Of a stretch of DNA of 64,000 nucleotides, positions 1 to 8,841 are shown one piece after another (the stretch's first letter is position 1; every line of letters begins with the position of its first letter). The DNA comes from Flavonifractor sp. An82. GTDB taxonomy: Bacteria; Bacillota; Clostridia; Oscillospirales; Oscillospiraceae. The notes beneath the pieces were generated by a model. It ran no database searches and was not told where the DNA came from. It was given only the letters and a program-made list of their open reading frames with translations. Both the position numbers and the translations under genes were made by a program. Location of the stretch: contig NZ_NFHG01000002.1 in the NCBI RefSeq assembly GCF_002159265.1, positions 62,001 to 126,000 on the forward strand, written 5' to 3'.

Positions 1-172
1 TTTCGCCGATGAGGTAGGCCTCGTCCGCCTTGGTGCGGAAGAGTGCGAAGGTATCTTCGTTGGAATACATCGCCACCGTATGCAGGCCTAGATCGTAGCA
101 GGCCCGGAATACCCGGATGGCGATCTCGCCCCGGTTTGCCACCAGGACCTTGTTAAACTTACATTCCGCCAT
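1..172 (-). CDS. pyc: Pyruvate carboxylase, N-terminal fragment
   Basis: The gene runs off the left edge, so only the first 57 codons are visible. They begin [20 protein letters not shown], the first strand and helix of an ATP-grasp biotin carboxylase domain (motif [10 protein letters not shown]), followed by [19 protein letters not shown]. That stretch is typical of pyruvate carboxylase rather than the acetyl-CoA carboxylase subunit AccC. In the family this domain carboxylates biotin with bicarbonate and ATP for anaplerotic oxaloacetate formation. The ATG at 172 is preceded on the minus strand by AAGGAAGG. A stand-alone biotin carboxylase cannot be excluded because the rest of the gene is missing. 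Confidence 0.75.
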   Translation of the reverse strand, partial: MAECKFNKVLVANRGEIAIRVFRACYDLGLHTVAMYSNEDTFALFRTKADEAYLIGE

Positions 173-300
173 GCTGTCCTTCCTTTCTTGTGCAATGTGC
201 CTTATTCTGCAAGCAATCCCCGGTCACTCCTTCGTGCCGGGGCAGTTCGGCCCGGCGTGCTGCCGGGCACATTCCATATAATTTAAAAAGCATTGATGAT

Positions 301-330
301 ATTATATCTTATACGCTAAAGTATTTGCAA
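301..330 (-). promoter_or_regulatory. Sigma-A-type promoter of the pyruvate carboxylase gene
   Basis: On the minus strand TTGCAA (330-325), an 18-base spacer and TATAAT (306-301) form a near-consensus promoter about 130 bases upstream of the ATG. A second TTGCAA lies just upstream. No other promoter of this quality is visible in the intergenic region. Confidence 0.6.
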
Positions 331-413
331 TCATTTTTCTTTGAAATTGCAAATCTTGGCGGGAACCACAGGAATTATACCGGCCGCTTGCCGGGAAATA
401 GGAAATATGCTAC

Positions 414-524
414 ACTCAGTTTGTCGAAAAGCTGTTTCGACAAACTGAGTGCCTTTTTAAAACTTCTCAGAAGTTTTAAAAAGATTTGACTGGACGCGAA
501 AGGAAACCCTGATGGTTTCCTTTC
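414..524. repeat. Three perfect hairpins in tandem
   Basis: This gene-free stretch upstream of recG holds three consecutive perfect inverted repeats. The first has 16-bp arms (414-429 and 435-450, loop AGCTG), the second 15-bp arms (453-467 and 469-483, one-base loop) and the third 11-bp arms (498-508 and 514-524, loop CTGAT). The series looks like a small repeat element or tandem transcription barrier rather than a gene. The rest of 173-607 shows only the promoter noted above. Confidence 0.6.
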
Positions 525-607
525 ACACTATCTTTCCTTCCGAAAATGGTAGTCTGGAAACTTTTTATGCAAAAAATGGTGCAGAAAGATGCAAAAGAGG
601 TGAGATC

Positions 608-2692
608 ATGTCGCTGACGTGGAAGACCGGCGTGGAGGCGCTGCCGGGGGTGGGGCCGGCCCGGGCCAAGGCTCTGGCCCGGCTGGGCCTGACCACCGTG
701 GGGAATTTGCTGCACTATTACCCCCGGGATTATGAGGACCGGCGGAGGTGCGCCTCCATCGCTGCCGCCCCGGAGGATGTTCCCGTGTGCCTGACCCTGA
801 TGGTGGCCGAGCCCCCCCGCCTGTCCCGCATCCGAAAGGGACTGGAGCTGGTGAAGGTGCGCTTGGTGGACGACACCGGCAGCCTGACCGCCACCTTTTT
901 CAACCAGTCCTATTTGAAGGATGCCCTGCGGACGGGGGAAACTTACGTCTGCTTCGGCAAGGTGGAGGGTCCTCCCGGACGGCGGCAGATGACCAACCCG
1001 GTGTGCGAGCGGGCCGACCGGGTGCGCTTCACCGGCCGCATCCTGCCGGTGTATCCCCTGACACACGGGGTGTCCAACAACCTGCTGGTGGGATTGATTC
1101 TCCGGTGTGTGGAGGAGTGCGCCGGCCAGGCGGAGGAGTGCCTGCCTCAGGACCTGCGGCAGGCCCACCAGCTGGCGGAAGCGGAGTTTGCCCTGCGCAA
1201 CGTCCACTTTCCCGCCGACGAGGACGCCCTGGCGGTGGCCCGGCGACGGCTCATTTTTGAAGAACTGTTCTATCTCACCTGCGGCATGGCTCTGCTGCGC
1301 ACCCGGCGGGACAAGGCGGCAGGGCTGCCTTTTACACGATTCCCGGAGGAGGATTTTCTCAATCTGCTGCCCTTTGCCCTCACCGGAGCCCAGCGGCGGG
1401 TGATGGGGGAGATGACCGCCGACCTCACCTCCGGCGGCCCCATGAACCGGCTGGTCCAGGGCGACGTGGGCTCGGGCAAGACCATGCTGGCGGCCTACGG
1501 GGCATGGCTGGCGGCAAAAAACGGGTACCAATGTGCTCTGATGGCCCCCACCGAGCTGCTGGCCGAGCAGCACTGCCGCTCTCTGGCCCCTCTGCTGGAG
1601 CAGGCGGGGCTGCGGGTGGGACTGCTCACCGGGGCGGTAAAGGGTAAGGCCCGCAAAACGGTATATGCCGCCCTGGAGAGCGGAGAGCTGGACCTGGTCA
1701 TCGGTACCCACGCTCTTCTGAGCGAGGGCGTGACCTTTGCCCGGCTGGGGCTGGTGGTCACCGATGAGCAGCACCGCTTTGGTGTGGGCCAGCGGGCCGC
1801 CCTGGCGGCCAAGGCCGGGGGCACCCCCCATGTGCTGGTCATGTCGGCCACCCCCATTCCCCGCACCCTGGCCCTCATCATCTACGGCGATCTGGACGTG
1901 TCGGTGGTGGACGAGCTGCCTCCCGGCCGCTCGCCGGTGGAGACCTATGTGGTGGGGGAGGACAAGCGACAGCGGATGTACAACTTTGTGCGCAAGCTGG
2001 TGGGAGAGGGCCGGCAGGCCTATGTCGTCTGCCCCGCCGTGGAGGAGGGGGAGACCGACGGGGAGGACCCGGGCGGAAGCCCGGCAGCCGACCTGAAGGC
2101 AGCTGTTACCTACGCGGAAGCTCTCCGGACCCAGGTTTTTCCCGATCTGCGGGTGGGCCTGGTCCATGGCAAGATGAAGAGCAAGGAGAAGGACGCGGTC
2201 ATGACCGCCTTTGCCGCCGGGGAACTGGACGTGCTGGTATCTACCACCGTCATCGAGGTGGGGGTGGATGTGCCCAACGCCGCCCTGATGATCGTGGAGA
2301 ACGCCGACCGGTTTGGCCTGTCACAGCTCCACCAGTTGCGGGGCCGGGTGGGCCGGGGCAAGCACCAGTCCTACTGCGTGCTGGTCACCTCCACCCGCAG
2401 CCAGGACAGCCGGGAGCGGCTGCGGGTCTTGTCAAAAACCAACGATGGGTTTAAAATCGCGGAGGAGGACCTGCGGCTGCGGGGACCCGGCGACTTTTTC
2501 GGCTCCCGGCAGCACGGCCTGCCCCAGCTGGGTATTGCCGATCTGGCGGGGGATATGCGGGTGCTTAAGGAGGCCCAGAGAGCTGCCGAGGAGCTGCTCC
2601 GTGCCGATCCCGGCCTGACGGAGCCGGAGCACGCCAGGCTGCTGGAGCGGGTAAAGAAGCTCTTCTCTGAGCAGGGCGACGTGTTCAACTGA
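608..2692 (+). CDS. recG: ATP-dependent DNA helicase RecG
   Basis: This 694-residue protein has the usual RecG length. RecG remodels stalled replication forks and Holliday junctions. It shows Walker A GDVGSGKT (about 285-292), the superfamily 2 box DEQHRFG (about 386-392), SATPIPRTLAL and LHQLRGRVGRG (about 574). The N-terminal third holds the helix-hairpin-helix-like VGPARAKAL and the wedge/OB region. The frame is open back to 512, but ATG 608 was chosen because AGAGGTGAG precedes it and the protein then starts MSLTWKTGVEALPGVG like its relatives. The next gene follows 48 bases downstream on the same strand. Confidence 0.96.
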   Translation: MSLTWKTGVEALPGVGPARAKALARLGLTTVGNLLHYYPRDYEDRRRCASIAAAPEDVPVCLTLMVAEPPRLSRIRKGLELVKVRLVDDTGSLTATFFNQSYLKDALRTGETYVCFGKVEGPPGRRQMTNPVCERADRVRFTGRILPVYPLTHGVSNNLLVGLILRCVEECAGQAEECLPQDLRQAHQLAEAEFALRNVHFPADEDALAVARRRLIFEELFYLTCGMALLRTRRDKAAGLPFTRFPEEDFLNLLPFALTGAQRRVMGEMTADLTSGGPMNRLVQGDVGSGKTMLAAYGAWLAAKNGYQCALMAPTELLAEQHCRSLAPLLEQAGLRVGLLTGAVKGKARKTVYAALESGELDLVIGTHALLSEGVTFARLGLVVTDEQHRFGVGQRAALAAKAGGTPHVLVMSATPIPRTLALIIYGDLDVSVVDELPPGRSPVETYVVGEDKRQRMYNFVRKLVGEGRQAYVVCPAVEEGETDGEDPGGSPAADLKAAVTYAEALRTQVFPDLRVGLVHGKMKSKEKDAVMTAFAAGELDVLVSTTVIEVGVDVPNAALMIVENADRFGLSQLHQLRGRVGRGKHQSYCVLVTSTRSQDSRERLRVLSKTNDGFKIAEEDLRLRGPGDFFGSRQHGLPQLGIADLAGDMRVLKEAQRAAEELLRADPGLTEPEHARLLERVKKLFSEQGDVFN

Positions 2693-2740
2693 GAGGGACA
2701 TCCCTCAAAATCATATGAGACAGAAGGAAGAAACAACAGC

Positions 2741-3127
2741 ATGAATCGTATGGAAGAAACCAAGGGTCTGCGTGGGCGGACCGACATTCATTTTAACTGC
2801 TGCCAGTCGGTGCTGGTGCCCTTTGCGGATGCCTGCGGGCTGAGCAAGGAGGCGGCCTATCAGCTGGGGGCCCACTTCGGAGCCGGCATGAAGCACGGCT
2901 CCACCTGCGGCGCGGTGACCGGAGCCCTGATGGCTCTGGGCATGGCGGGGGCGGATAACAATGCCGCCCTGGAACTGATGCGCCGGTTCCGGGAGCATAA
3001 TCGGGCCCTGGACTGCGCCACCCTGCTGCGCATGGCGGCGGAGCGCGGTGAGGAGCGCAAATGCCACTGCGACCGGATGGTATACGAGGCGGTGGAGCTG
3101 CTGGAGGAGCAGCTGGAGAAAAAGTAA
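2741..3127 (+). CDS. C_GCAxxG_C_C family redox protein
   Basis: This 128-residue protein carries the cysteine pattern that names the family: FNCCQSV (about 20), STCGAVTGALMALG (about 54-67), LDCATLL (about 91) and CHCDRMVYEAVELL near the C-terminus. Family members are small, probably redox-active or metal-binding proteins in anaerobes, often next to electron-transfer genes. No substrate is known. It follows recG by 48 bases, so it may share that transcript, and a strong terminator follows at 3133. Confidence 0.85.
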   Translation: MNRMEETKGLRGRTDIHFNCCQSVLVPFADACGLSKEAAYQLGAHFGAGMKHGSTCGAVTGALMALGMAGADNNAALELMRRFREHNRALDCATLLRMAAERGEERKCHCDRMVYEAVELLEEQLEKK

Positions 3128-3132
3128 ATGTG

Positions 3133-3174
3133 AAAAAGGGGCCCGGCCTGTCAAAACAGGTCGGGCCCCTTTTT
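3133..3174. terminator. Bidirectional intrinsic terminator
   Basis: A-run, GC-rich stem (GGGGCCCGGCCTGT paired with ACAGGTCGGGCCCC, one wobble) around CAAA, then TTTTT. It ends the recG transcript and also lies just past the stop of the convergent DUF4179 gene. Confidence 0.85.
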
Positions 3175-3179
3175 GCGTT

Positions 3180-4553
3180 TCAGTTCAGCGGGAGTACAAC
3201 AGGGGCATCCAGAGTGGCGGTATGGTAGCTCAGGATTTCCAGTTCCACCTGGTCGAAGGGGTAGTCAATCAGAGGAATGGACTCTTCAAAAAAGCCTTCG
3301 ATCTCCTTCCCGTTTTCACCCTTGGCAATACTGTGGGAGGCCATGTTAAAGCTGTACTCGCTTCCGTCGGGGGAGCGGTAGGTGGAACCCACCACCTGGC
3401 GGAAGACATTGCCGTTCGCCAGGGTGGGAGCCAGGAAGGTGAGGGTGGGGATGCCGTCGATCTCATCCATCCGCGCCAGAGTAACGCCGTCAGGCATGGG
3501 ATCGGTCCGGCCGGTGGTGAGATCCACCGTGACCCAGTGCTCCTCTTTGTCCTGCCAGATGGCCCCTTCGATGTGGAGAGTCAGGTGCCGGGCGTCCTCA
3601 AAATAGCTGCTTTCAAAGCGGTAGGAGGTGACCCGAGGGGTGCCGCCGTCGCCGTGGGCGATGAGCCCCTGGGGCCGGTCGTAGCGTACTCCCCTGTCGT
3701 CCTCCAGCCAGCAGCTCAGGCTGTGGAGTTGGACGGTGTTGGCCTCATCCTCCTGGATGTCCACCCGGACGTGGGTGGGGTAGATCTCCAGCCCCACCAC
3801 CTTCAGCTGCTGGCCGTCCAGGGTAAAGGGCTGATCCAGAGCCAGGGTCGTGCCCTGGCTGGTAAAGTTGGGGTCGAATTGCAGGGTGAAGGAGAAGCTG
3901 GCCACCGCATCCGGTTCGGCAGGGGGATCGGCCCACAGGCCGGAGTCCGCCGACGGAGCAGCGGGGGCGGTGTTGTCATCCGCCCACACCTTGTAGTCCA
4001 GGATCAGGGTATCGGGCACGTCCTCCTCCTGGAAGTCGATGCAGATATGCCGCAGCTCCTTCGGGTCGCTGGGGGCCTGGGGGAAGGAGAGGCTGGCGTG
4101 GGCCTGCTGGCCGTCGGCCGTATAGACGTTCCCGGAACCGTCCAGCTGGGAATAGCGGTCGCTGCGCAGGGAGAAAAAGACGTTGACCTGCTTCTGGTCC
4201 ACGATGAGATACTCCACTGTCATAGTCACGTCGCCGTCGGTCTGGCTCTGTACCACCCGCTGGACGTATTCGTGCTCAATGGCCGCCTTCAGGCTGGGGG
4301 AGAAGGCCACGGCAGCGGTAAGGCCCTTCAGAATAGGGATGTTGGAGCAGGCCATGGCAAAGGGGGTGGCCACATTGACCAGCAGCACAAAGACGGCAAA
4401 CATGGCGGCCACGCTGCCCGCCGGGGCGGCCACCCATCGGCTCAGCCGGCGGCGCCGGCGTCTGGCTCTAGCCCGGGGGAGGGCGGATTCCAGCTTGGGG
4501 GGCGTCTGCTCCAGCTCGTCCAGGAGCAGACGGTATTCTTCCATACGGTCCAT
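3180..4553 (-). CDS. DUF4179-type membrane protein, putative anti-sigma factor
   Basis: This 457-residue protein has an Arg-rich cytoplasmic N-terminus (RARARRRRRRLSRW, about 27-40), one transmembrane segment (about 45-70) and a large extracytoplasmic beta-rich region. The layout matches DUF4179 proteins paired with ECF-like sigma factors. It starts 3 bases after the sigma gene stop codon, with GAGGAGG inside the sigma 3' end as ribosome binding site, so the two are translationally linked. By analogy the N-terminus would hold the sigma factor at the membrane until an envelope signal arrives. The signal is not evident and the anti-sigma role is inferred from context. Confidence 0.75.
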   Translation of the reverse strand: MDRMEEYRLLLDELEQTPPKLESALPRARARRRRRRLSRWVAAPAGSVAAMFAVFVLLVNVATPFAMACSNIPILKGLTAAVAFSPSLKAAIEHEYVQRVVQSQTDGDVTMTVEYLIVDQKQVNVFFSLRSDRYSQLDGSGNVYTADGQQAHASLSFPQAPSDPKELRHICIDFQEEDVPDTLILDYKVWADDNTAPAAPSADSGLWADPPAEPDAVASFSFTLQFDPNFTSQGTTLALDQPFTLDGQQLKVVGLEIYPTHVRVDIQEDEANTVQLHSLSCWLEDDRGVRYDRPQGLIAHGDGGTPRVTSYRFESSYFEDARHLTLHIEGAIWQDKEEHWVTVDLTTGRTDPMPDGVTLARMDEIDGIPTLTFLAPTLANGNVFRQVVGSTYRSPDGSEYSFNMASHSIAKGENGKEIEGFFEESIPLIDYPFDQVELEILSYHTATLDAPVVLPLN

Positions 4554-4556
4554 GGT

Positions 4557-5021
4557 TCAAGCCTCCTCGCTCAGTTCCAGTTTCAGCAGGGACAGGGCTT
4601 TGCGCTGCCGGGTGGAGACGGTGCCCGGGGGAATATCCAGAGCCTCCGCCGTCTCCGCCAGGGTGAGGCTCTGGAAATAGCGCAGGATGATGACCGCCCG
4701 CAGGTCGGCGGGCAGCCGGCTCACCGCCTCCTTCAGGGGCAGGGCGTCGTAGGCCTCCGCCGCGGTCTCGGGCAGCTCCTCCACCGCCAGCTCCCGCTTG
4801 CGGCGGCGAAGCTCCGCATTGCAGGCGTTGATGAGGATGCGGGTGAGCCAGGTGTTGAAGTGTTCCGGCTGGCGCAGCCGCTTATAATGCAGCAGGCCCA
4901 GATAGATGGCCTCGTCCACCGCATCCAGGGCGTAGGCCTCGCTGCCCAGATAGAGCCGGGCGGTGCGGTACAGCCTGGATTTCAGGGCTTCGGCCCGGAT
5001 GGCAAATTCCTGTTCCGTCAA
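4557..5021 (-). CDS. ECF-type RNA polymerase sigma factor
   Basis: This 154-residue sigma-70 family protein has region 2 (about 15-75, with HFNTWLTRILINACN) and region 4 with helix-turn-helix SLTLAETAEALDIPPGTVSTRQRKAL (shown in parts, about 115-140). The start is a TTG at 5021, preceded by AAGGGGGGCG; no better in-frame ATG lies upstream. It is co-transcribed with the DUF4179 membrane protein immediately downstream and is expected to direct transcription when released by it. One of three such pairs in the window. Confidence 0.85.
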   Translation of the reverse strand: MTEQEFAIRAEALKSRLYRTARLYLGSEAYALDAVDEAIYLGLLHYKRLRQPEHFNTWLTRILINACNAELRRRKRELAVEELPETAAEAYDALPLKEAVSRLPADLRAVIILRYFQSLTLAETAEALDIPPGTVSTRQRKALSLLKLELSEEA

Positions 5022-5080
5022 GGGTGGCGCCCCCCTTTCTGTCTGTTAGAGTATTTGGCGGGCCCTTTTCATTGCGTGCC

Positions 5081-5130
5081 GCGAAAAAAATCAGCCGCGC
5101 TGCAGAAACATGTTGCGGCGCGGCTGATTT
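5081..5130 (-). terminator. Terminator of the FUSC-family gene
   Basis: On the minus strand a 13-bp stem (AAATCAGCCGCGC with its complement, 5130-5118 and 5100-5088) is followed by a run of seven T. The stem begins at the stop codon of the upstream gene. Confidence 0.8.
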
Positions 5131-7046
5131 CATGCGTTGACCAGAGCGTTGGCGTTTTCCAGATAGCGGTGGATCACATAGTAGAGCTCCCCTTTGGGCA
5201 GACCTTCCGGCGACAGGTTGCCAAAGTCGGTGAGGGGGCAGATCCGCCGGCCCAGCTCCCGGGCCAGGGGGTCCAGGGCGTCGGCCTCCTCCCGGTCCAC
5301 CCCTCCGGACTGGATGAGGCTTTCCGTCTGCTCCAGCTCGGAGAACATGTTCCACAGGATCACCAACCGTTTCCGGTGGTAGTCCGCCTCCTCCTGAGAT
5401 TGGTGCTGGGTGAACTGGGCGGCCTCGTGGTACACCATGTGGAACTGGGAGAGCAGCTCGCTGAACAGGGCCGGGTCCACCGGCTGATGGAGACTGCGGC
5501 GGATGACCTCCCAGTAGTAGGCCTGGAGCCGGTAGAGCTCCTGGAAATTCCGGCGGAACTGGGGCTCCCTCCGGTTGGGCAGCAGGAAGGTGTTGACCAC
5601 CATCACCAGGGCTATTGCCATGGCCAGATACATGAGCCGCAGGCCGATGGCCTCGGTCTCCTGCACCGTCAGAGTGGCCATGGTGAGAGCGAAGGAGGTG
5701 GAGAAAATGGGCTGAACCCAGGTGCCGGGGGTGCAGCAGTACATCAGGGAGATCATGATGAGGGAGAAGACAAAGATCCCCGGCAGACCGGGCAGCCAGG
5801 GGTAGACCAGGTGGACCACCACGCAGCCAATGGCGGTGCCCACGGGGCGGGTGACCATTCGGTGGGCGCTCTCCTCATAGCTGGGCTGGAGGAGCAGGAA
5901 GGCGTGAAGGGGGAACCAGTAGGTGTGCTCAAATTCCCACAGGAAGCTGACGGTAGTACTGAAGGCCATGACCACTGCCAGACGCAGGGCAAAGCGGAAC
6001 TCGAACCGGGCAGGGGAGAACCGCTGGCACAGGCTGCTCCAGGCTGCCCGCCAGGGCACCTTGCGGAAGAGAGGGTCATGCTGGGCGTGGAAGGACTCCC
6101 GGCACAGGAGCAGCAGGGTGTGGAGCACACTGCGGTAGAAGATGCGCAGTCGACCCTGAGGCAGGTCAGTGTGGTCCAGCAAAGCCTGGATGCGGGTTGC
6201 CAGCCGCTGCCGTCCGGCGGGCTCCCAGGCGCTTTGCAGCTGCCGCACCACGTCGGCCAGGGTGTGCATGGTGTGGGCAAAGGCGGGGGTGGCCCGGGCG
6301 TCCTGCCAGGAGGGGCCGTCGGCCACCAGGTAGGAGGCCCGCTGGAAGAGCAGCGCCAGCAGGTGGTAGCACCGCTTCTGCCGGTCGGGCAGCTGGAGCA
6401 GGTGCCGCCGGCCGTAGCCCTTCCGGTGGAAGCTGCGGGCCAGGTCGTAGAGGTCCTTTCCGGCGGCCTTGTCGTCTCCGCCTTCGGCCAGACCGTCCAG
6501 CAGATCGGCCAGCCGCAGCAGGCTGGAGGAGATCTGTCCGGCCGGATCGGAGACGATGTGGGTCACTCTGGCGTTGATGAGCAGGGCGATCACCAGCAGT
6601 ACACAGCAGAACCCCACCGCCACCAGCTGGGTGGGCAGCTGCTCCAGCGTGGGGGGGCGCAGCTCCAGAAAGACGAAGGTCATGGCGTAGCCCATGTGGC
6701 CCTTCGGGGTAAACTGGCTGCACTTCCAGAACACCAGGAAGAAGGGGACCACAAAGTTCAGCAGGGCGCACAGCCATACGTTGAGTCCGGCGGCAAAGGC
6801 CAGCAGGCACAGCAGCAGGGACATAAGGCACATGGCCGCATAATCTTCCAGCCGGTTGGCCTCCTTCCGGCGGATCTGGAACAGGGTGGTGGAACAGGAG
6901 ACCACCATGGCGTAGGTGCTGCCGAAGATCCAGGTCACCAGCAGGAACTGGACCACGTAAAACAAGATGGTGGAAAAGGCCCCCTTCCACCGGCGCCAGA
7001 ACAGCGCCGGGAAGCCCTTGATGCCGGAAGCCGCGGACACAGACAA
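5130..7046 (-). CDS. FUSC-family membrane protein (aromatic acid exporter-like)
   Basis: This 638-residue protein has two blocks of hydrophobic helices (about 20-165 and 335-480), each followed by a soluble helical region, the YccS/AaeB/FUSC arrangement. Family members are inner-membrane proteins thought to export aromatic acids or other small organic acids; the substrate here is unknown. The open frame starts with TTG at 7046 behind a GGGGGG run. No ATG start with a good ribosome binding site is visible, so the exact start is uncertain. It is divergent from mutY and has its own promoter and terminator. Confidence 0.8.
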   Translation of the reverse strand: MSVSAASGIKGFPALFWRRWKGAFSTILFYVVQFLLVTWIFGSTYAMVVSCSTTLFQIRRKEANRLEDYAAMCLMSLLLCLLAFAAGLNVWLCALLNFVVPFFLVFWKCSQFTPKGHMGYAMTFVFLELRPPTLEQLPTQLVAVGFCCVLLVIALLINARVTHIVSDPAGQISSSLLRLADLLDGLAEGGDDKAAGKDLYDLARSFHRKGYGRRHLLQLPDRQKRCYHLLALLFQRASYLVADGPSWQDARATPAFAHTMHTLADVVRQLQSAWEPAGRQRLATRIQALLDHTDLPQGRLRIFYRSVLHTLLLLCRESFHAQHDPLFRKVPWRAAWSSLCQRFSPARFEFRFALRLAVVMAFSTTVSFLWEFEHTYWFPLHAFLLLQPSYEESAHRMVTRPVGTAIGCVVVHLVYPWLPGLPGIFVFSLIMISLMYCCTPGTWVQPIFSTSFALTMATLTVQETEAIGLRLMYLAMAIALVMVVNTFLLPNRREPQFRRNFQELYRLQAYYWEVIRRSLHQPVDPALFSELLSQFHMVYHEAAQFTQHQSQEEADYHRKRLVILWNMFSELEQTESLIQSGGVDREEADALDPLARELGRRICPLTDFGNLSPEGLPKGELYYVIHRYLENANALVNA

Positions 7047-7077
7047 CGCCCCCCTGTCAAATGATTACCTATCTAAC

Positions 7078-7107
7078 ATTATAGGGGTAACCTGGCGGTA
7101 AGCGCAA
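7078..7107 (-). promoter_or_regulatory. Promoter of the FUSC-family gene
   Basis: Minus strand TTGCGC (7107-7102), an 18-base spacer and TATAAT (7083-7078), about 30 bases upstream of the TTG start. Confidence 0.55.
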
Positions 7108-7141
7108 GGGGCAACAAAAAATTTTGGGGGATGGTGGGGAA

Positions 7142-7170
7142 TTGCAAAAGAAAAGCGCCCATTATATAAT
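7142..7170 (+). promoter_or_regulatory. Promoter of mutY-tdk
   Basis: TTGCAA (7142-7147), a 17-base spacer and TATAAT (7165-7170), ending 30 bases before the mutY start. The same TTGCAA -35 hexamer occurs at three other promoters in this window. Confidence 0.7.
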
Positions 7171-7200
7171 AGGCGGGACAAATGAAACGGAGGAATCAGT

Positions 7201-8271
7201 TTGAACGCCCTGGAACGGCTTCCCATCCCGCTGCTGCAATGGTACCGGGAAAACGCCCGGGTCCTGCCCTGGCGCAGCGATCCCACCCCCTACCACGTGT
7301 GGATCAGCGAGATCATGCTCCAACAGACCCGGGTGGCGGCGGTGCTGGAGTACTACCGCCGCTTTCTGACGGAATTGCCCACCGTGGCCGATCTGGCGGC
7401 GGTGGAGGAGGACAAGCTCATGAAGCTGTGGCAGGGGCTGGGCTACTACAACCGTGCCCGCAACCTGCAAAAGGCTGCCCGCCAGATCATGGAGGATCAC
7501 GGCGGGGTGTTTCCTGATCATTATGAGGCCATCCGTGCCCTGGCAGGCATCGGCGACTATACCGCCGGGGCCATCTCATCCATCGCCTTCGGCCTGCCTC
7601 AGCCGGCGGTGGACGGCAACGTGCTGCGGGTGGTGGCCCGCATCACCGGGGACGACAGCGACATCATGAAGGGGGACACCAAGGCCCGGATGGGGGCGGC
7701 CCTGAAGAAAGTGATGCCGCTGGAGGCGCCCGGTGACTTCAATCAGGCCCTGATGGAGCTGGGCGCTGTGGTGTGTCTGCCCAATGGGGCGCCCCTGTGT
7801 GAAAAGTGCCCGGCCAAGGAGTTCTGCGTGGCCCGCCTGACGGAACGCACCGGGGAGCTGCCGGTGAAGACGGCCAAAAAGGCCCGGCGTGTGGAGGAAC
7901 GGACGGTGTTCCTTATTTTCCGGGACAGGGCGGTGGCCCTGCGGCGGCGGAAGAGCCGGGGCCTGCTGGCGGGGCTGTGGGAGTATCCCAACGAGCTCTC
8001 CCCTGCCCCCTGCCCGGTGGAGGCCCTCTCTCTGGAGCAGGGGCCTGCCGGCAAGCATATCTTTACCCACATCGAGTGGCACATGAAGGCCGTGCTGGTC
8101 CAGGCGGCCGACGACACCCTGCCTGAGGGCTGGGTGTGGGCCACCCTGGAGGAACTGGACCGGGATTACGCCGTGCCCAACGCCTTTCAGGCCTTCCGGC
8201 CCGCGGTGGAGGGGCGGCTCAAAGGAGAAGGAGAGGAACCATGGCAAAGCTGTATTTCCGGTATGGAGTGA
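7201..8271 (+). CDS. mutY: A/G-specific adenine DNA glycosylase MutY
   Basis: This 356-residue protein removes adenine mispaired with 8-oxoguanine. It shows the catalytic Glu in SEIMLQQTR (E37), the helix-hairpin-helix LAGIGDYTAG (about 114-123), the catalytic Asp in VDGNVLRV, and an iron-sulfur cysteine loop (C, then CEKC, then C, in about 190-207). The C-terminal NUDIX-like domain (about 235-345) recognises 8-oxoguanine. The start is TTG 7201 with GGAGGAATCAG immediately before it. Its 3' end overlaps the thymidine kinase gene by 31 bases, so the two are one transcript. Confidence 0.95.
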   Translation: MNALERLPIPLLQWYRENARVLPWRSDPTPYHVWISEIMLQQTRVAAVLEYYRRFLTELPTVADLAAVEEDKLMKLWQGLGYYNRARNLQKAARQIMEDHGGVFPDHYEAIRALAGIGDYTAGAISSIAFGLPQPAVDGNVLRVVARITGDDSDIMKGDTKARMGAALKKVMPLEAPGDFNQALMELGAVVCLPNGAPLCEKCPAKEFCVARLTERTGELPVKTAKKARRVEERTVFLIFRDRAVALRRRKSRGLLAGLWEYPNELSPAPCPVEALSLEQGPAGKHIFTHIEWHMKAVLVQAADDTLPEGWVWATLEELDRDYAVPNAFQAFRPAVEGRLKGEGEEPWQSCISGME

Positions 8272-8816
8272 TGGGCTCCAGTAAGACGGCCAACGCCCTG
8301 ATGGTGCGTTACAACTACGAGGAGCGGGGCCAGGACGCCCTGCTGGTGAAGCCCGCCATCGACCAGCGGGATGGGGCACGGTTTGTGGCCTCCCGGGCGG
8401 GGCTGAGCCACGATTGCATCTATTTTTCCGACCTGATGGAGATGACCCCCCGTCAGCTCAAGCCCTACGCCTGTATTATTGTGGATGAGGCCCAGTTCCT
8501 GAGCCGGGAGGAGGTACGCTACCTCACCGACCTGGTGGACGACTGGAACATCCCGGTGATCTGCTACGGCCTGCGGGCCGATTTCAAGGGGGATCTGTTC
8601 CCCGGCTCGGCGGAGCTGCTGGCCAGCGCCGACGTGATCGAGGAGGTCAAGACCATCTGCTGGTGCGGCAAGAAGGCCCTGTGCAATGCCCGGTTCGATG
8701 AGAGTGGTCATGTGCTGAAAGAGGGCGAGCAGGTGGTGCTGGGAGCCAACGACCGGTATATCGGCCTGTGCCGCAAGCATTGGAAAGAAGGCAACCTGGG
8801 TCCCAAACAGGGGTAA
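8241..8816 (+). CDS. tdk: Thymidine kinase
   Basis: This 191-residue type II (TK1-like) thymidine kinase phosphorylates thymidine in the salvage pathway. Visible features are the P-loop GVMGSSKT (9-16), DEAQF with the catalytic Glu (83), YGLRADFKG, and zinc-binding cysteines in CWCGKKALC and CRKHW near the C-terminus. ATG 8241 was chosen because GGAGAAGGAGAGG precedes it and the protein then begins MAKLYFRYG; the frame is open further upstream inside mutY. It overlaps mutY by 31 bases. Confidence 0.95.
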   Translation: MAKLYFRYGVMGSSKTANALMVRYNYEERGQDALLVKPAIDQRDGARFVASRAGLSHDCIYFSDLMEMTPRQLKPYACIIVDEAQFLSREEVRYLTDLVDDWNIPVICYGLRADFKGDLFPGSAELLASADVIEEVKTICWCGKKALCNARFDESGHVLKEGEQVVLGANDRYIGLCRKHWKEGNLGPKQG

Positions 8817-8841
8817 GGGTCAAAGGAAAGGAACGACTGAT

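Noticed and set aside
476-2167. 563-codon open frame on the minus strand opposite recG
   Set aside because: Shadow frame of high-GC codons in recG; the protein is His/Gln/Gly-rich with no recognisable domain, whereas recG on the plus strand has all its motifs.
3048-7064. 1338-codon open frame on the plus strand
   Set aside because: Runs antisense through the DUF4179, sigma and FUSC genes and across two terminators; composition is typical of antisense shadows in GC-rich DNA.
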